Shown here one piece after another: positions 1 to 7,039 of a stretch of 64,000 bases of DNA. Numbering within the stretch: position 1 is the stretch's first letter; each line of letters begins with the position of its first letter. Made by a program: the position numbers and the translations under genes. The DNA comes from Nocardiopsis coralli (GTDB taxonomy: Bacteria; Actinomycetota; Actinomycetes; Streptosporangiales; Streptosporangiaceae): the NCBI RefSeq assembly GCF_014892575.1, contig NZ_JADBGI010000006.1:186001-250000 (forward strand), read 5' to 3'. Under the pieces are notes generated by a model. The model was not told the DNA's origin. It did no database searches and worked only from the letters and a program-made list of their open reading frames with translations.

Positions 1-365
1 TTCGCCAGATTCGCCATCTCTGGCCCTTGGGCTCGCTGTTCCCGGGACAACCCGAAGACATTTTCGGCCCGCCCGTTCGGAAACTGCGATGCGAATTCGA
101 TTCTTCCGTCGCCGTGCACGATATAGGGGATGACTTCCGGATCGTTCGGGGGCTTTGTAAAGAAAGGCCAGTTCTGCGGAAGAAGCTCGACCGAAACCGT
201 TCTCACCGACCCGCCGTCGCGCACCGAAACAACATTGCTCGGGAACGAGAAGAAGATGGAACCCAGAAGCAGCGCGCAGACCAGGGCCAGCGCCGCGAGG
301 CCGGCGACCGCCGCTCTCCCGCCCGCGTGACTGTCAGCACCGTCGCCCTTACCTCTGTCACCCAT
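1..365 (-). CDS. SdpA-like protein of an SDP antimicrobial peptide system (partial, 3' end outside window)
   Basis: The reading frame starts at ATG 365 and is open to the left edge, so only the first 121 residues are visible. Residues 19-41 form one hydrophobic membrane segment. Residues 63-76 read PQNWPFFTKPPNDP, which matches the 'P-Q-x-W-x-F-F-T-x-x-P' signature I know from the SdpA family. In Bacillus, SdpA works with SdpB to mature the SdpC toxin. A GGAAGG ribosome-binding site sits about 9 bases before the ATG. The gene lies 113 bases downstream of the SdpC-like gene on the same strand. Codon use is richer in A/T at third positions than in neighbouring genes, which may indicate transfer. 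An SdpB gene, if present, would lie beyond the edge. Confidence 0.72.
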   Translation of the reverse strand, partial: MGDRGKGDGADSHAGGRAAVAGLAALALVCALLLGSIFFSFPSNVVSVRDGGSVRTVSVELLPQNWPFFTKPPNDPEVIPYIVHGDGRIEFASQFPNGRAENVFGLSREQRAQGPEMANLA

Positions 366-478
366 GCTGATGTGCCTTCCGTGCCTTTCAGGCCCCACGG
401 GGGCGGTCGGCCGCGGGTCGCCCCGCGGCCGACCATTCACTGATCACGCGCCCCGGACCGGCCGGGGACGGCAGCCGC

Positions 479-1177
479 CTACGAGCCGAGGGCCGTGGCG
501 AACTCGTTGACGAAGTGCTCGCGCTCGAACTCCGCGCCCTGGGGGCCGGAGTCGTCGAGGTAGAGCTTGACGACGGCCACGGCCGCCAGCGCGAAGGTGG
601 CCACACCGGCGTTCGTGTACCCCACGACGTTGGCCACGCCGAGGGCGTTCGCGTAGATCGCGACATTGGCGCCCTGCCACGTCCACCCGGCACCGCTGGC
701 CTGCTCCTGCCAGCCGTCGCCCAGCTGGTCGGCGGAGACCTCCATGAACTCCATGAAGGACTCCGTGAAGTCCATGAGTGCGCGATCGACCTCGTCCGGG
801 TCACCGGACTGGAGCGGCTCGGCGACGAGCGCAGCGAACTCCGGCTCGAACTCCAGGTACGCGTCGATGATCTGGGCGAGCCCCTCGGTGTCGGTGTGGG
901 GCTTGTCCTCGTCGAAGCCGAGGAGGCGCGGAAGCTCGGGGTGGTTCTCGGCGACCGGGCCCTGAGCTGCGAGGAGGAGTTGGAGGACCTCCTGGTCGCT
1001 GTAGGCGGCGATCGGGGCGACGGACTCCTTGATCTCCGCACGGCCCGGGTTCTGGTCCACGACCTGCTGCTGGACACCGCTGGGCGCGGTGCCGGCGGTT
1101 GCGGGGACGGCGGCGATACCGCCCGTCCCCAGTACGAGACACGCGGCCGTCGAGACGGCGATGAAACGTCTGTTCAC
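479..1177 (-). CDS. SdpC-family antimicrobial peptide precursor
   Basis: This 232-residue secreted precursor starts at GTG 1177. Residues 1-29 are a Sec signal peptide. Residues 57-82 contain AAYSDQEVLQLLLAAQGPVA followed by ENHPEL, which resembles the conserved SdpC block (Y-S-x-E-E-x-x-x-x-x-x-x-x-G-x-V-A-x-x-x-P-E). Residues about 168-206 are strongly hydrophobic, the place where SdpC carries its membrane-active peptide. The only cysteine is in the signal peptide, so the disulfide of Bacillus SDP cannot form. The ribosome-binding site AGTAGGGA contains the stop codon of the upstream SdpI-like gene, suggesting translational coupling. The likely role is a contact-free killing peptide acting on membranes of siblings or rivals. 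This rests on motif recall and the three-gene context. Confidence 0.74.
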   Translation of the reverse strand: MNRRFIAVSTAACLVLGTGGIAAVPATAGTAPSGVQQQVVDQNPGRAEIKESVAPIAAYSDQEVLQLLLAAQGPVAENHPELPRLLGFDEDKPHTDTEGLAQIIDAYLEFEPEFAALVAEPLQSGDPDEVDRALMDFTESFMEFMEVSADQLGDGWQEQASGAGWTWQGANVAIYANALGVANVVGYTNAGVATFALAAVAVVKLYLDDSGPQGAEFEREHFVNEFATALGS

Positions 1178-1185
1178 CTGGTTCC

Positions 1186-1575
1186 CTACTGTCGGTTGGT
1201 TTCCGCTTCGGACCCGGACCTGTTGGCGACCGAGGTGGCGACGACGAGCAGCACGCACACGGCCAGGAATCCGGATCCGGGCACGAGCAACGCGGCCGGG
1301 CCGAGTGTCCCGCTGAGTGCGCCGAACACCGTGAGCGCAGCGGAGAGCAGCGCGATGAAATAACCGGTGAGCGCACCGCCCAGCAGCCAGGGCCCGGCAG
1401 CATGGTGCCCCGCCTCCCAAGCCGCGTCCGAGGACGTGGTGGTCCTGGTCCGGATCCCGATCGCGGAATTCCTGTCCAAGGTCCCACTCTTCGTGGCAGC
1501 CTTGATGAAATGCAGAACCCCCGAAAGGAACAGCAGCCCTATGGACGCGCTGACAATTCCGCTGAGGTCTTCCAC
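1186..1575 (-). CDS. SdpI-family immunity-like membrane protein
   Basis: The 129-residue protein starts at GTG 1575, preceded by GGGAAGG. It has three hydrophobic segments, at about residues 6-24, 62-88 and 95-116. Between the first two lies residues 38-61, with AIGIRTRTTTSSDAAWEAGH followed by HAAG. This fits the family pattern 'x-G-I-R-T-x-x-T-x-x-S-x-x-A-W-x-x-x-H-x-x-A-G' of SdpI/YfhL proteins. In Bacillus SdpI gives immunity to SDP toxin and can sequester a repressor. Here it is the first gene of the cassette, directly ahead of the SdpC-like gene (8-base gap). No SdpR-type repressor is seen beside it. A general SdpI-domain membrane protein unrelated to immunity is possible but less likely in this context. 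Confidence 0.74.
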   Translation of the reverse strand: MEDLSGIVSASIGLLFLSGVLHFIKAATKSGTLDRNSAIGIRTRTTTSSDAAWEAGHHAAGPWLLGGALTGYFIALLSAALTVFGALSGTLGPAALLVPGSGFLAVCVLLVVATSVANRSGSEAETNRQ

Positions 1576-1928
1576 TGACTCAACCTTCCCGCTCTCGGAA
1601 TCACGAAGAAACACACGGATCCGCCTGGGCGCCGCACGCTTCGCTGTGGGGGCTCTGTGAATATACAAGAACCCCCTCGAACACACTGTGACCGGAGATT
1701 CACGCAGAGGAAAAATTAGGGGAACCGGGAACCGTACGCCATGGCCGAACAGGCACTTTCGCCTTCTTCGACCGAACGGAAGGGCGGCCGCGCAGAGAAT
1801 TCCAGGCCGGTTCCGGCCATTCTCCGGAAGCACAGAACTTTTCGGCGGCCCCGAAGACACGCGCGGCGCAGCCGCCTGCCGGGGCGAGGCAGACCGCTGT
1901 GCGGGGGCACCCGCTGAAGGAAGCCCGG
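1576..1928. promoter_or_regulatory. Intergenic region upstream of the SDP-like cassette
   Basis: This 353-base gap lies between the SdpI-like start and the stop of the RPH-like enzyme, and is less GC-rich than its surroundings. A minus-strand TATATT at 1660-1665 could be a -10 box for the cassette, but I see no convincing -35 at the proper distance. No credible coding frame was found. The assignment as promoter region is inference. Confidence 0.35.
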
Positions 1929-4385
1929 TCAGTCCTGGTCGTGCGGGCGGACGGTGCCGGCGTAACCGTCGACCGTGACCGTCTGCCCGTCGTGCAGGGT
2001 CTCGGTGGCCCCGCGCAGTGAGATGACGGCGGGGATCCCGTACTCGCGGGCGACCGTGGGGCCGTGTGCGACGGTCGATCCGGTCTCGACCACGAGCGCC
2101 GACGCGGTCATGAAGAGCGGAGTCCACCCCGGGTCGGTGGTGGGCGCGACCAGCACGTCGCCCGGGTCGAGGGTGGCGCCGAGCGGATCGCGGATCACCC
2201 GCACGCGCCCGGTCGCGGTCCCGGGTGCGGCGGGCACCCCGAGCAGGAGCCCGTCCTCGGCCTCGGGCGGGGGCAGGGCGGCCTCCAGGTCGGTGCCGTC
2301 GGACAACAGCAGCGGCGGGACGTGGCGGCGCCGCAGCTCACGGCGGTACTCGGCCTGCCTCCGGGCCACCGTCCCCCGGAGGTCCTCACCCAGGACGGAG
2401 CGCTCGGCCTCGGCGAGGTCGAGGAACATGATGTCCTCCGCGCGTTCGAGCCGCCCGCGTTCGACCAGGTCGGCGCCGACTCGCAGCAGTTCCCTGCGGG
2501 TCTCGGCGATCGCGTACAGCCACACGAACTTGGGGTACTCGCGCACGCCCCCGAGCCTCCGGGCCCGGTCGAAGAGGAAGTCCGCGACCGCCCCGCGCCA
2601 CGGGGAGCTCCGGCGCGCACGGGCCACGAGGTCGGTGCGGGTGCGTTCGGCCTCGTGCGCGGCGCGTTCGAAACGGCGGTCCGGTGCTTCGTCGGTGTCG
2701 GTGACCCGCAGGTAGTTGGCGAGGAGCCCGAACACCGGTGTCGGGTCCTCGGCCCACCGGGGAACGCCGACGTCGATCTCGGCTGCGCTGCGCTGCCCGT
2801 AGCGCTCGAGGAACCCGTCCAGGCCGATGTCGGGAAGGCGCCCCTCGTGGTACCAGGCGGCCAGCTCCTCGGCGTCGTACCCGAGGAAGAGGTCGCTGTG
2901 GTCGGCCGCGCGCCGCGACACCCGCCACAGGTCGAGGTCCATCTCGGTGGTGACGTTGTGCGGCATGCCGCGCAGGACCGCCTCGACCTCGCCCTCGTCG
3001 GCGATCCCGGCGAGCACGGTGCGGGGCAGCTGCGCGACGGCCAGGCCGGTGTAGACGGGGCCGAGCATCCTGCTCAGCTGAGCCAACGCCCGGTGCTGGA
3101 GGGCTTCGGCCCGGTCGAGGCGGGCCCGGGTCTCCTCCGGTTCGGCGGGGTCGCGCACGGTCTCGGCCCGCACTTCTTCGCCCACCTGCAGCAGGTGCCG
3201 CCGCGCGCCGTCGGGGTCGACGAGGGAGGCCACGGCGCCGCGCACGAGCCCGGCCACGCGCGGGAAGCTGCGGACGGCGACCCGCGCCACGGTGGTGGGG
3301 GCGATGCGCAGCGGCAGGGGGGAGAAGCGCGGGTCGGAGAGCAGGCGTTCGAACGCGCGCCCGGCCCTGGGCCCGTACAGCCCCATGGACGCCGGCAGGG
3401 ATTCACGGATCCGGCGTGTGCGCACCAGGCGGGTCACGTCGATGTAGAAGCGGCCGCCGATGTCCATGACCGCGGAAGGCACACCCTCGGCGGTGTCACC
3501 GCCGATCCCGAGCGTGGTGGCCCAGCTGCCCACGGCCGTCCGGAGCACGGACATCCCCATCGGTGTGAAGGGCCGCAGCATGCCCTGCATGTGGCCGCCC
3601 TCGAAGTACACGCGGGTCTCGTCGCCGTGGCGGGGCGGGATCGGGAAGAGGGTGGTGACGGCGCGCGACTGCAGGATCCACCGGGTCCCGGCCGGGCCCA
3701 GGGCCCACTCGATGTCGCGCGGGCCGTTCTGGGCGGTCTGCAGCCGTTGCCCGGCCCCGTGCAGGGACTCGACCTCGCTACGGGTGAGGCAGCCGTCGTC
3801 GGGGCCGGTGACGCCGCCGTCGGGCGCGCGCACGTAGTGGTCGGGCTGCACGGTGCCGTCGACGACGCCGGTTCCGCGCCCCGGTACGGCGTCGACGACG
3901 GTGGTGTCGCGGGTGCCGGTGACGGGGTCGGCGGTGAACAGGACCCCGGCGGTGCGGGGTTCGAGCATGCGCTGCACGACCACCGCCATGCGCACGGAGT
4001 CGTCGGGGATGCCGAAGTCGCGGCGGTAGGCGACGGCACGTTCGGTCCAGAGGGAGTCCCAGCAGCGCCCGATCGCACGCACGATCTCCTCGGTGCCCTC
4101 GACGTCGAGGTAGGTGTCCTGCTGCCCGGCGAACGAGGCGTCGGGCAGGTCCTCGGCAGTGGCGCTGGAACGCACCGCGACCCGGCCGCCGCCGAGCTCG
4201 TCGTAAGCGGCCGCCACGGCCTCCTCGGGGACCTCGCGTGCGTGATGGGCCCCGGTGGTCACACAGAAACCCGGGGGCACGTTCTCGCCGGCGCGCAGGA
4301 CCTCGGCGAGCCCTGCGGCCTTGCCTCCGACCAGGTCCCGCATACCGGGGGTGATCTCGTCCAGGGCGACGACGTACTCGCTCAT
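1929..4385 (-). CDS. RPH-type phosphotransferase (PEP synthase N-domain plus swivelling His domain)
   Basis: The 818-residue protein has an N-terminal PPDK/PEP-synthase ATP-binding domain (roughly residues 1-290, with GGKAAGLAEVL near the start and AVRSSATAEDLPDASFAGQQ). A long middle domain follows, and then a C-terminal PEP-utilising His domain. The phosphorylatable histidine is in TVAHGPTVAREYGIPAV near the end. It stops shortly after this, with no PEP-binding TIM barrel. That order (ATP domain, middle domain, His domain) and length match rifampicin phosphotransferase (about 865 residues) better than PEP synthase. The reaction would be ATP-dependent phosphorylation of a small hydrophobic substrate, giving AMP and phosphate. 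The substrate is not deducible. The chosen start gives the MSEYVVALDEI family-like N-terminus; an upstream in-frame ATG at 4442 would add 19 unconserved residues. Confidence 0.78.
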   Translation of the reverse strand: MSEYVVALDEITPGMRDLVGGKAAGLAEVLRAGENVPPGFCVTTGAHHAREVPEEAVAAAYDELGGGRVAVRSSATAEDLPDASFAGQQDTYLDVEGTEEIVRAIGRCWDSLWTERAVAYRRDFGIPDDSVRMAVVVQRMLEPRTAGVLFTADPVTGTRDTTVVDAVPGRGTGVVDGTVQPDHYVRAPDGGVTGPDDGCLTRSEVESLHGAGQRLQTAQNGPRDIEWALGPAGTRWILQSRAVTTLFPIPPRHGDETRVYFEGGHMQGMLRPFTPMGMSVLRTAVGSWATTLGIGGDTAEGVPSAVMDIGGRFYIDVTRLVRTRRIRESLPASMGLYGPRAGRAFERLLSDPRFSPLPLRIAPTTVARVAVRSFPRVAGLVRGAVASLVDPDGARRHLLQVGEEVRAETVRDPAEPEETRARLDRAEALQHRALAQLSRMLGPVYTGLAVAQLPRTVLAGIADEGEVEAVLRGMPHNVTTEMDLDLWRVSRRAADHSDLFLGYDAEELAAWYHEGRLPDIGLDGFLERYGQRSAAEIDVGVPRWAEDPTPVFGLLANYLRVTDTDEAPDRRFERAAHEAERTRTDLVARARRSSPWRGAVADFLFDRARRLGGVREYPKFVWLYAIAETRRELLRVGADLVERGRLERAEDIMFLDLAEAERSVLGEDLRGTVARRQAEYRRELRRRHVPPLLLSDGTDLEAALPPPEAEDGLLLGVPAAPGTATGRVRVIRDPLGATLDPGDVLVAPTTDPGWTPLFMTASALVVETGSTVAHGPTVAREYGIPAVISLRGATETLHDGQTVTVDGYAGTVRPHDQD

Positions 4386-4461
4386 GCCCCCATGATCCTC
4401 GGCAGCGGGCGCCGTGCCCAGGCTCAGCCCCGGGCGCGTCAACGCGGCATCAGGCGGCCGG

Positions 4462-4517
4462 GGATCTTGCTACTGGAGCCAATATCAGCGCTGAAGTCGG
4501 CTCTGGTAGCAAGATCC
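4462..4517. repeat. 56-bp near-perfect palindrome between methyltransferase and RPH-like gene
   Basis: The two 19-base arms (4462-4480 and 4499-4517) pair with two mismatches. The spacer contains a perfect inner palindrome TCAGCGCTGA at 4485-4494, centred on the same axis (4489.5). It begins 7 bases after the methyltransferase stop and lies 77 bases upstream of the RPH-like start. It could form a terminator hairpin (no T-run follows on either strand) or serve as an operator or attenuator for the RPH-like gene. Confidence 0.75.
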
Positions 4518-4523
4518 TCGAGG

Positions 4524-5198
4524 TCATGCGCCCTGAGCGGGTCGGGTCCACACGAGGCTGAAGCGCCAGAACAGCAGGCGCCGCACCTGTGCCCCGGGCA
4601 GGCGGCGGGCGGCCTCGGCCCGGACCTCCGGCAGGGTCTGCGCAGGGTCGCACATGCGCATGGGCGCCTCGGGCACACCGGGCGGGTCGGTCGGGCGGAA
4701 CGGGGATCCGGCCAGGCGCAGGCCGGCCCCCATGAACCACTGCGGGAGCAGAGCGGCGGCGGTCGCGGCGAAGTCCGCGGGGTGGGCCTCGCGGTACAGG
4801 CCCAGGACGGCAAGCGTCCCGCCCGGGGCGACCGCGTCGGCGAGCCGGTCCAGGGCGGGGCCCAGCGGCATGTGGTGGAGCACGGCCACGGCGGTGACGG
4901 CGTCGTAGGCGCGGTGCTCGGTGTCGGCCTCCTCGAGGGGCACGGCACGGTAGCGCACGCCCAGGCGCGCGGGGGTCAGGGCGCGGGCGCGCAGGATCGC
5001 GTCGGGGTCGGCGTCGAGGGCGTCGACCTGCAGCCCGCGTTCGGCGAGCGTACGGGCCAGGCGACCCTCACCGCAGCCGACGTCGAGCACACGTGCGGCG
5101 TGCTCGGGGAGTCTGCGGATCAGGTGGCCGTGGTAGTGGCTGTTGTGGTCCCAGGCGAGGGGATCGGTCCAGGCGGAACGGGGAGGCCCGTTGCTCAT
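4524..5198 (-). CDS. Class I SAM-dependent methyltransferase
   Basis: The 224-residue protein has the SAM-binding motif I VLDVGCGEGRLARTLAERG at about residues 37-55. An acidic post-I residue follows in VDALDADPDAI, and motif IV-like sequence lies around YDAVTAVAVLHHMPLG. The C-terminus is family-variable, so the substrate cannot be read. It resembles UbiE/Methyltransf_11 and Methyltransf_25 small-molecule methylases. Its ATG overlaps the stop of the STAS gene (ATGA), so the two are translationally coupled. A regulator-like antagonist coupled to a methyltransferase is an unusual pairing, and the functional link is not clear. Confidence 0.82.
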   Translation of the reverse strand: MSNGPPRSAWTDPLAWDHNSHYHGHLIRRLPEHAARVLDVGCGEGRLARTLAERGLQVDALDADPDAILRARALTPARLGVRYRAVPLEEADTEHRAYDAVTAVAVLHHMPLGPALDRLADAVAPGGTLAVLGLYREAHPADFAATAAALLPQWFMGAGLRLAGSPFRPTDPPGVPEAPMRMCDPAQTLPEVRAEAARRLPGAQVRRLLFWRFSLVWTRPAQGA

Positions 5199-5566
5199 CC
5201 GGCCTGGCTCTTGGCCTCCAACGCGTCCATGGCGCTGACGGCGGTCGCGACGTTCTGGTGGACGGGGACCTGGCGGTGCAGACCGACCAGGCGCACGACC
5301 TTGGTGACCCGTTCGTTGAGAGCGGCCAGCGAGAGGGCTCCGCCTGCCTCGCGCACCGAACGGTAGGTGCTGATGATGACGTTGAGTCCGCTGGAGTCCA
5401 TGAAGTCCAGCGCGGACAGGTCCAGGATCAGCCATGGCCCGTGCGCGTCCATGGCCTGCTGGACGTGTTCCCGGAGGTCGTCGGCGGTCGCGATGTCGAG
5501 TTCTCCCTCGATCGCGACGATCACGCTGCGGCTCTCCACCCGCGTGCTCAGTCCGAGCCTGTGCAC
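5195..5566 (-). CDS. STAS-domain anti-sigma factor antagonist
   Basis: This 123-residue single-domain protein has the STAS core. It begins with VIVAIEGELDIATADDLRE and carries the phosphorylation loop LDFMDSSGLNVI, in which a serine of D-S-S-G-L is the usual target of an anti-sigma kinase. Proteins of this kind bind and neutralise an anti-sigma factor when unphosphorylated. Start choice: GGAGGA is followed by GTG-AAC-GTG. The second GTG (5566) has the normal 6-base spacing; the first (5572) abuts the ribosome-binding site. It is first in a two-gene unit with the methyltransferase. No partner kinase or sigma factor is adjacent, so the partner must be elsewhere. Confidence 0.85.
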   Translation of the reverse strand: MHRLGLSTRVESRSVIVAIEGELDIATADDLREHVQQAMDAHGPWLILDLSALDFMDSSGLNVIISTYRSVREAGGALSLAALNERVTKVVRLVGLHRQVPVHQNVATAVSAMDALEAKSQAG

Positions 5567-5764
5567 GTTCACTCCTCCCGGCCCCACGTGGCGATGTTGA
5601 GGGGTCCCTTGCTTCACCCTATGCAGAACGGGCGACCACGCCCACCGGAACCGGATTCCACTCCCACCTCGTCGGCCCCGGTGCGGGGAAGCGCTCGGCG
5701 TGCCCGCTCGATCTGGTAGGTCGTCGGACACTCACGGTATAAGCGAACCGCCGCTTCGGGAATG

Positions 5765-5797
5765 GTGTCCAGGAAGAAATTTTCGCCTCCTGGACAC
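5765..5797. repeat. Inverted repeat GTGTCCAGGA / TCCTGGACAC
   Basis: Two perfect 10-base arms (5765-5774, 5788-5797) flank a 13-base A/T-rich loop. The repeat sits in the 320-base gap 5567-5886, between the STAS start and the meaB stop, where I see no gene. It could be an operator upstream of the STAS-methyltransferase unit, or a terminator hairpin after meaB. The latter position fits the minus-strand transcript, about 90 bases past the meaB stop. Confidence 0.6.
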
Positions 5798-5886
5798 GAA
5801 CCCCCGCCGAAGGGGACCGGTATCGCCTGCTCACCGTGGGTCATTTCACGACATGACGCCCGCCCTCGCGGATACCGGTCAGTATT

Positions 5887-6966
5887 TCAGTCCGCTTCGA
5901 CCTGTCCTGTACCGCCCCCGTCCCAGGCGTCCCCCGACCCCCGTGCACCATCACGTTGGGTGAAGGCCTCGAGGAGCCGGCGAGCGGCGAGGGTGGCGGT
6001 CGTCTCGCCCGAACGCACCTCGTCCTCGGTGCCGGGGATGAGGCCGCTGACGTCGGGATCGCGCAGGAACCCGTCCATGAGCTGGTCGCGCACCTGGTCC
6101 CACATCCAGCTCACCCGCTGGCTGCTGCGCCGCCGGTCCAGCTCGCCCGAGGCCGACAGCACGTCGCGGTGCTCCTCGACGGTCGACCACACCCGCTCGA
6201 GCCCGTCCCCGGTCATGCCGCTGCAGGTCAGTACCGGTGGTCTCCAGTCGGGGTGCAGCGGCTGCAGCAGCCGCAGCGCACGGGAGAGCTCCCGGGCGGC
6301 CTTGCGGGCGTCGTCGGCGTGCGGGCCGTCGGCCTTGTTGACCGCGACCACGTCCACCAGTTCCAGGACGCCCTTCTTGATGCCCTGGAGCTGGTCGCCG
6401 GTGCGGGCGAGGGTGAGGAAGACGAAGCAGTCCACCATGTCGGCGACGGTGATCTCCGACTGGCCCACGCCGACCGTCTCGACCAGCACCACGTCGAACC
6501 CGGCCGCCTCCATGAGCAGCATGGTCTCCCGGGTCGCCCGCGCCACACCGCCGAGGGTCCCGGCGGTCGGCGAGGGCCGGATGAACGCGTTCGGGTCGGT
6601 GGCCAGGCGTTCCATTCGTGTCTTGTCCCCGAGGATGCTCCCGCCGGTGCGGCTGGAGGAGGGGTCCACGGCCAGCACCGCGACCCGGTGGCCGTCGGCG
6701 GTGAGCATCGAACCGAACGCGTCGATGAACGTGGACTTGCCGACCCCGGGCACCCCGGTGATGCCGACCCGCTGAGCCTTGCCGGCGTGCGGCAGCAGGC
6801 GCACGAGCAGGTCCTGGGCCGCCCGCGTGTGATCGGGACGGCGCGACTCGACCAGGGTGATGGCCCTGGCCAGGGTCGGCCGGTGCCCGGACAGCACACC
6901 CTCGGCCAGCGCGGGCACGTCCACGGGACGGCGCCGTCGCGGTGTGTTCGGCGTGGAGGAGGCCAC
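5887..6966 (-). CDS. meaB: MeaB/ArgK-family G3E GTPase, methylmalonyl-CoA mutase chaperone
   Basis: The 359-residue P-loop GTPase has Walker A GITGVPGVGKSTFIDAF. It also has the G3E signature region VAVLAVDPSSSRTGGSILGD, LVETVGVGQSE (Walker B/switch) and NKADG for guanine recognition. In known systems MeaB (MMAA in humans) gates adenosylcobalamin loading and protects the mutase from inactivation. It follows the mutase large-subunit gene by 73 bases on the same strand, completing a mutA-mutB-meaB unit. Start choice: AAGGGGA then GTG-AGC-GTG. The second GTG (6966) has a 6-base spacing; the upstream GTG (6972) is only two codons longer. Confidence 0.95.
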   Translation of the reverse strand: MASSTPNTPRRRRPVDVPALAEGVLSGHRPTLARAITLVESRRPDHTRAAQDLLVRLLPHAGKAQRVGITGVPGVGKSTFIDAFGSMLTADGHRVAVLAVDPSSSRTGGSILGDKTRMERLATDPNAFIRPSPTAGTLGGVARATRETMLLMEAAGFDVVLVETVGVGQSEITVADMVDCFVFLTLARTGDQLQGIKKGVLELVDVVAVNKADGPHADDARKAARELSRALRLLQPLHPDWRPPVLTCSGMTGDGLERVWSTVEEHRDVLSASGELDRRRSSQRVSWMWDQVRDQLMDGFLRDPDVSGLIPGTEDEVRSGETTATLAARRLLEAFTQRDGARGSGDAWDGGGTGQVEAD

Positions 6967-7039
6967 GCTCACTCCCCTTCCCAGTCGCTCGCGGCCGACG
7001 GACCCCGGCACGGGCCCCTGCCGTTCGGACGCGGGGTGT

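Noticed and set aside
4462..4517. Rifamycin-associated element (RAE) upstream of the RPH-like gene
   Set aside because: The palindrome contains CTTGC/GCAAG within the arms, but far apart, and does not fit the compact RAE inverted repeat as I remember it.
2064..5366. Long plus-strand open frame (1100 codons) antisense to the RPH-like and methyltransferase genes
   Set aside because: It is a shadow frame: composition is Gly/Val/His/Arg-rich without family motifs, while the minus strand carries clear domains throughout.
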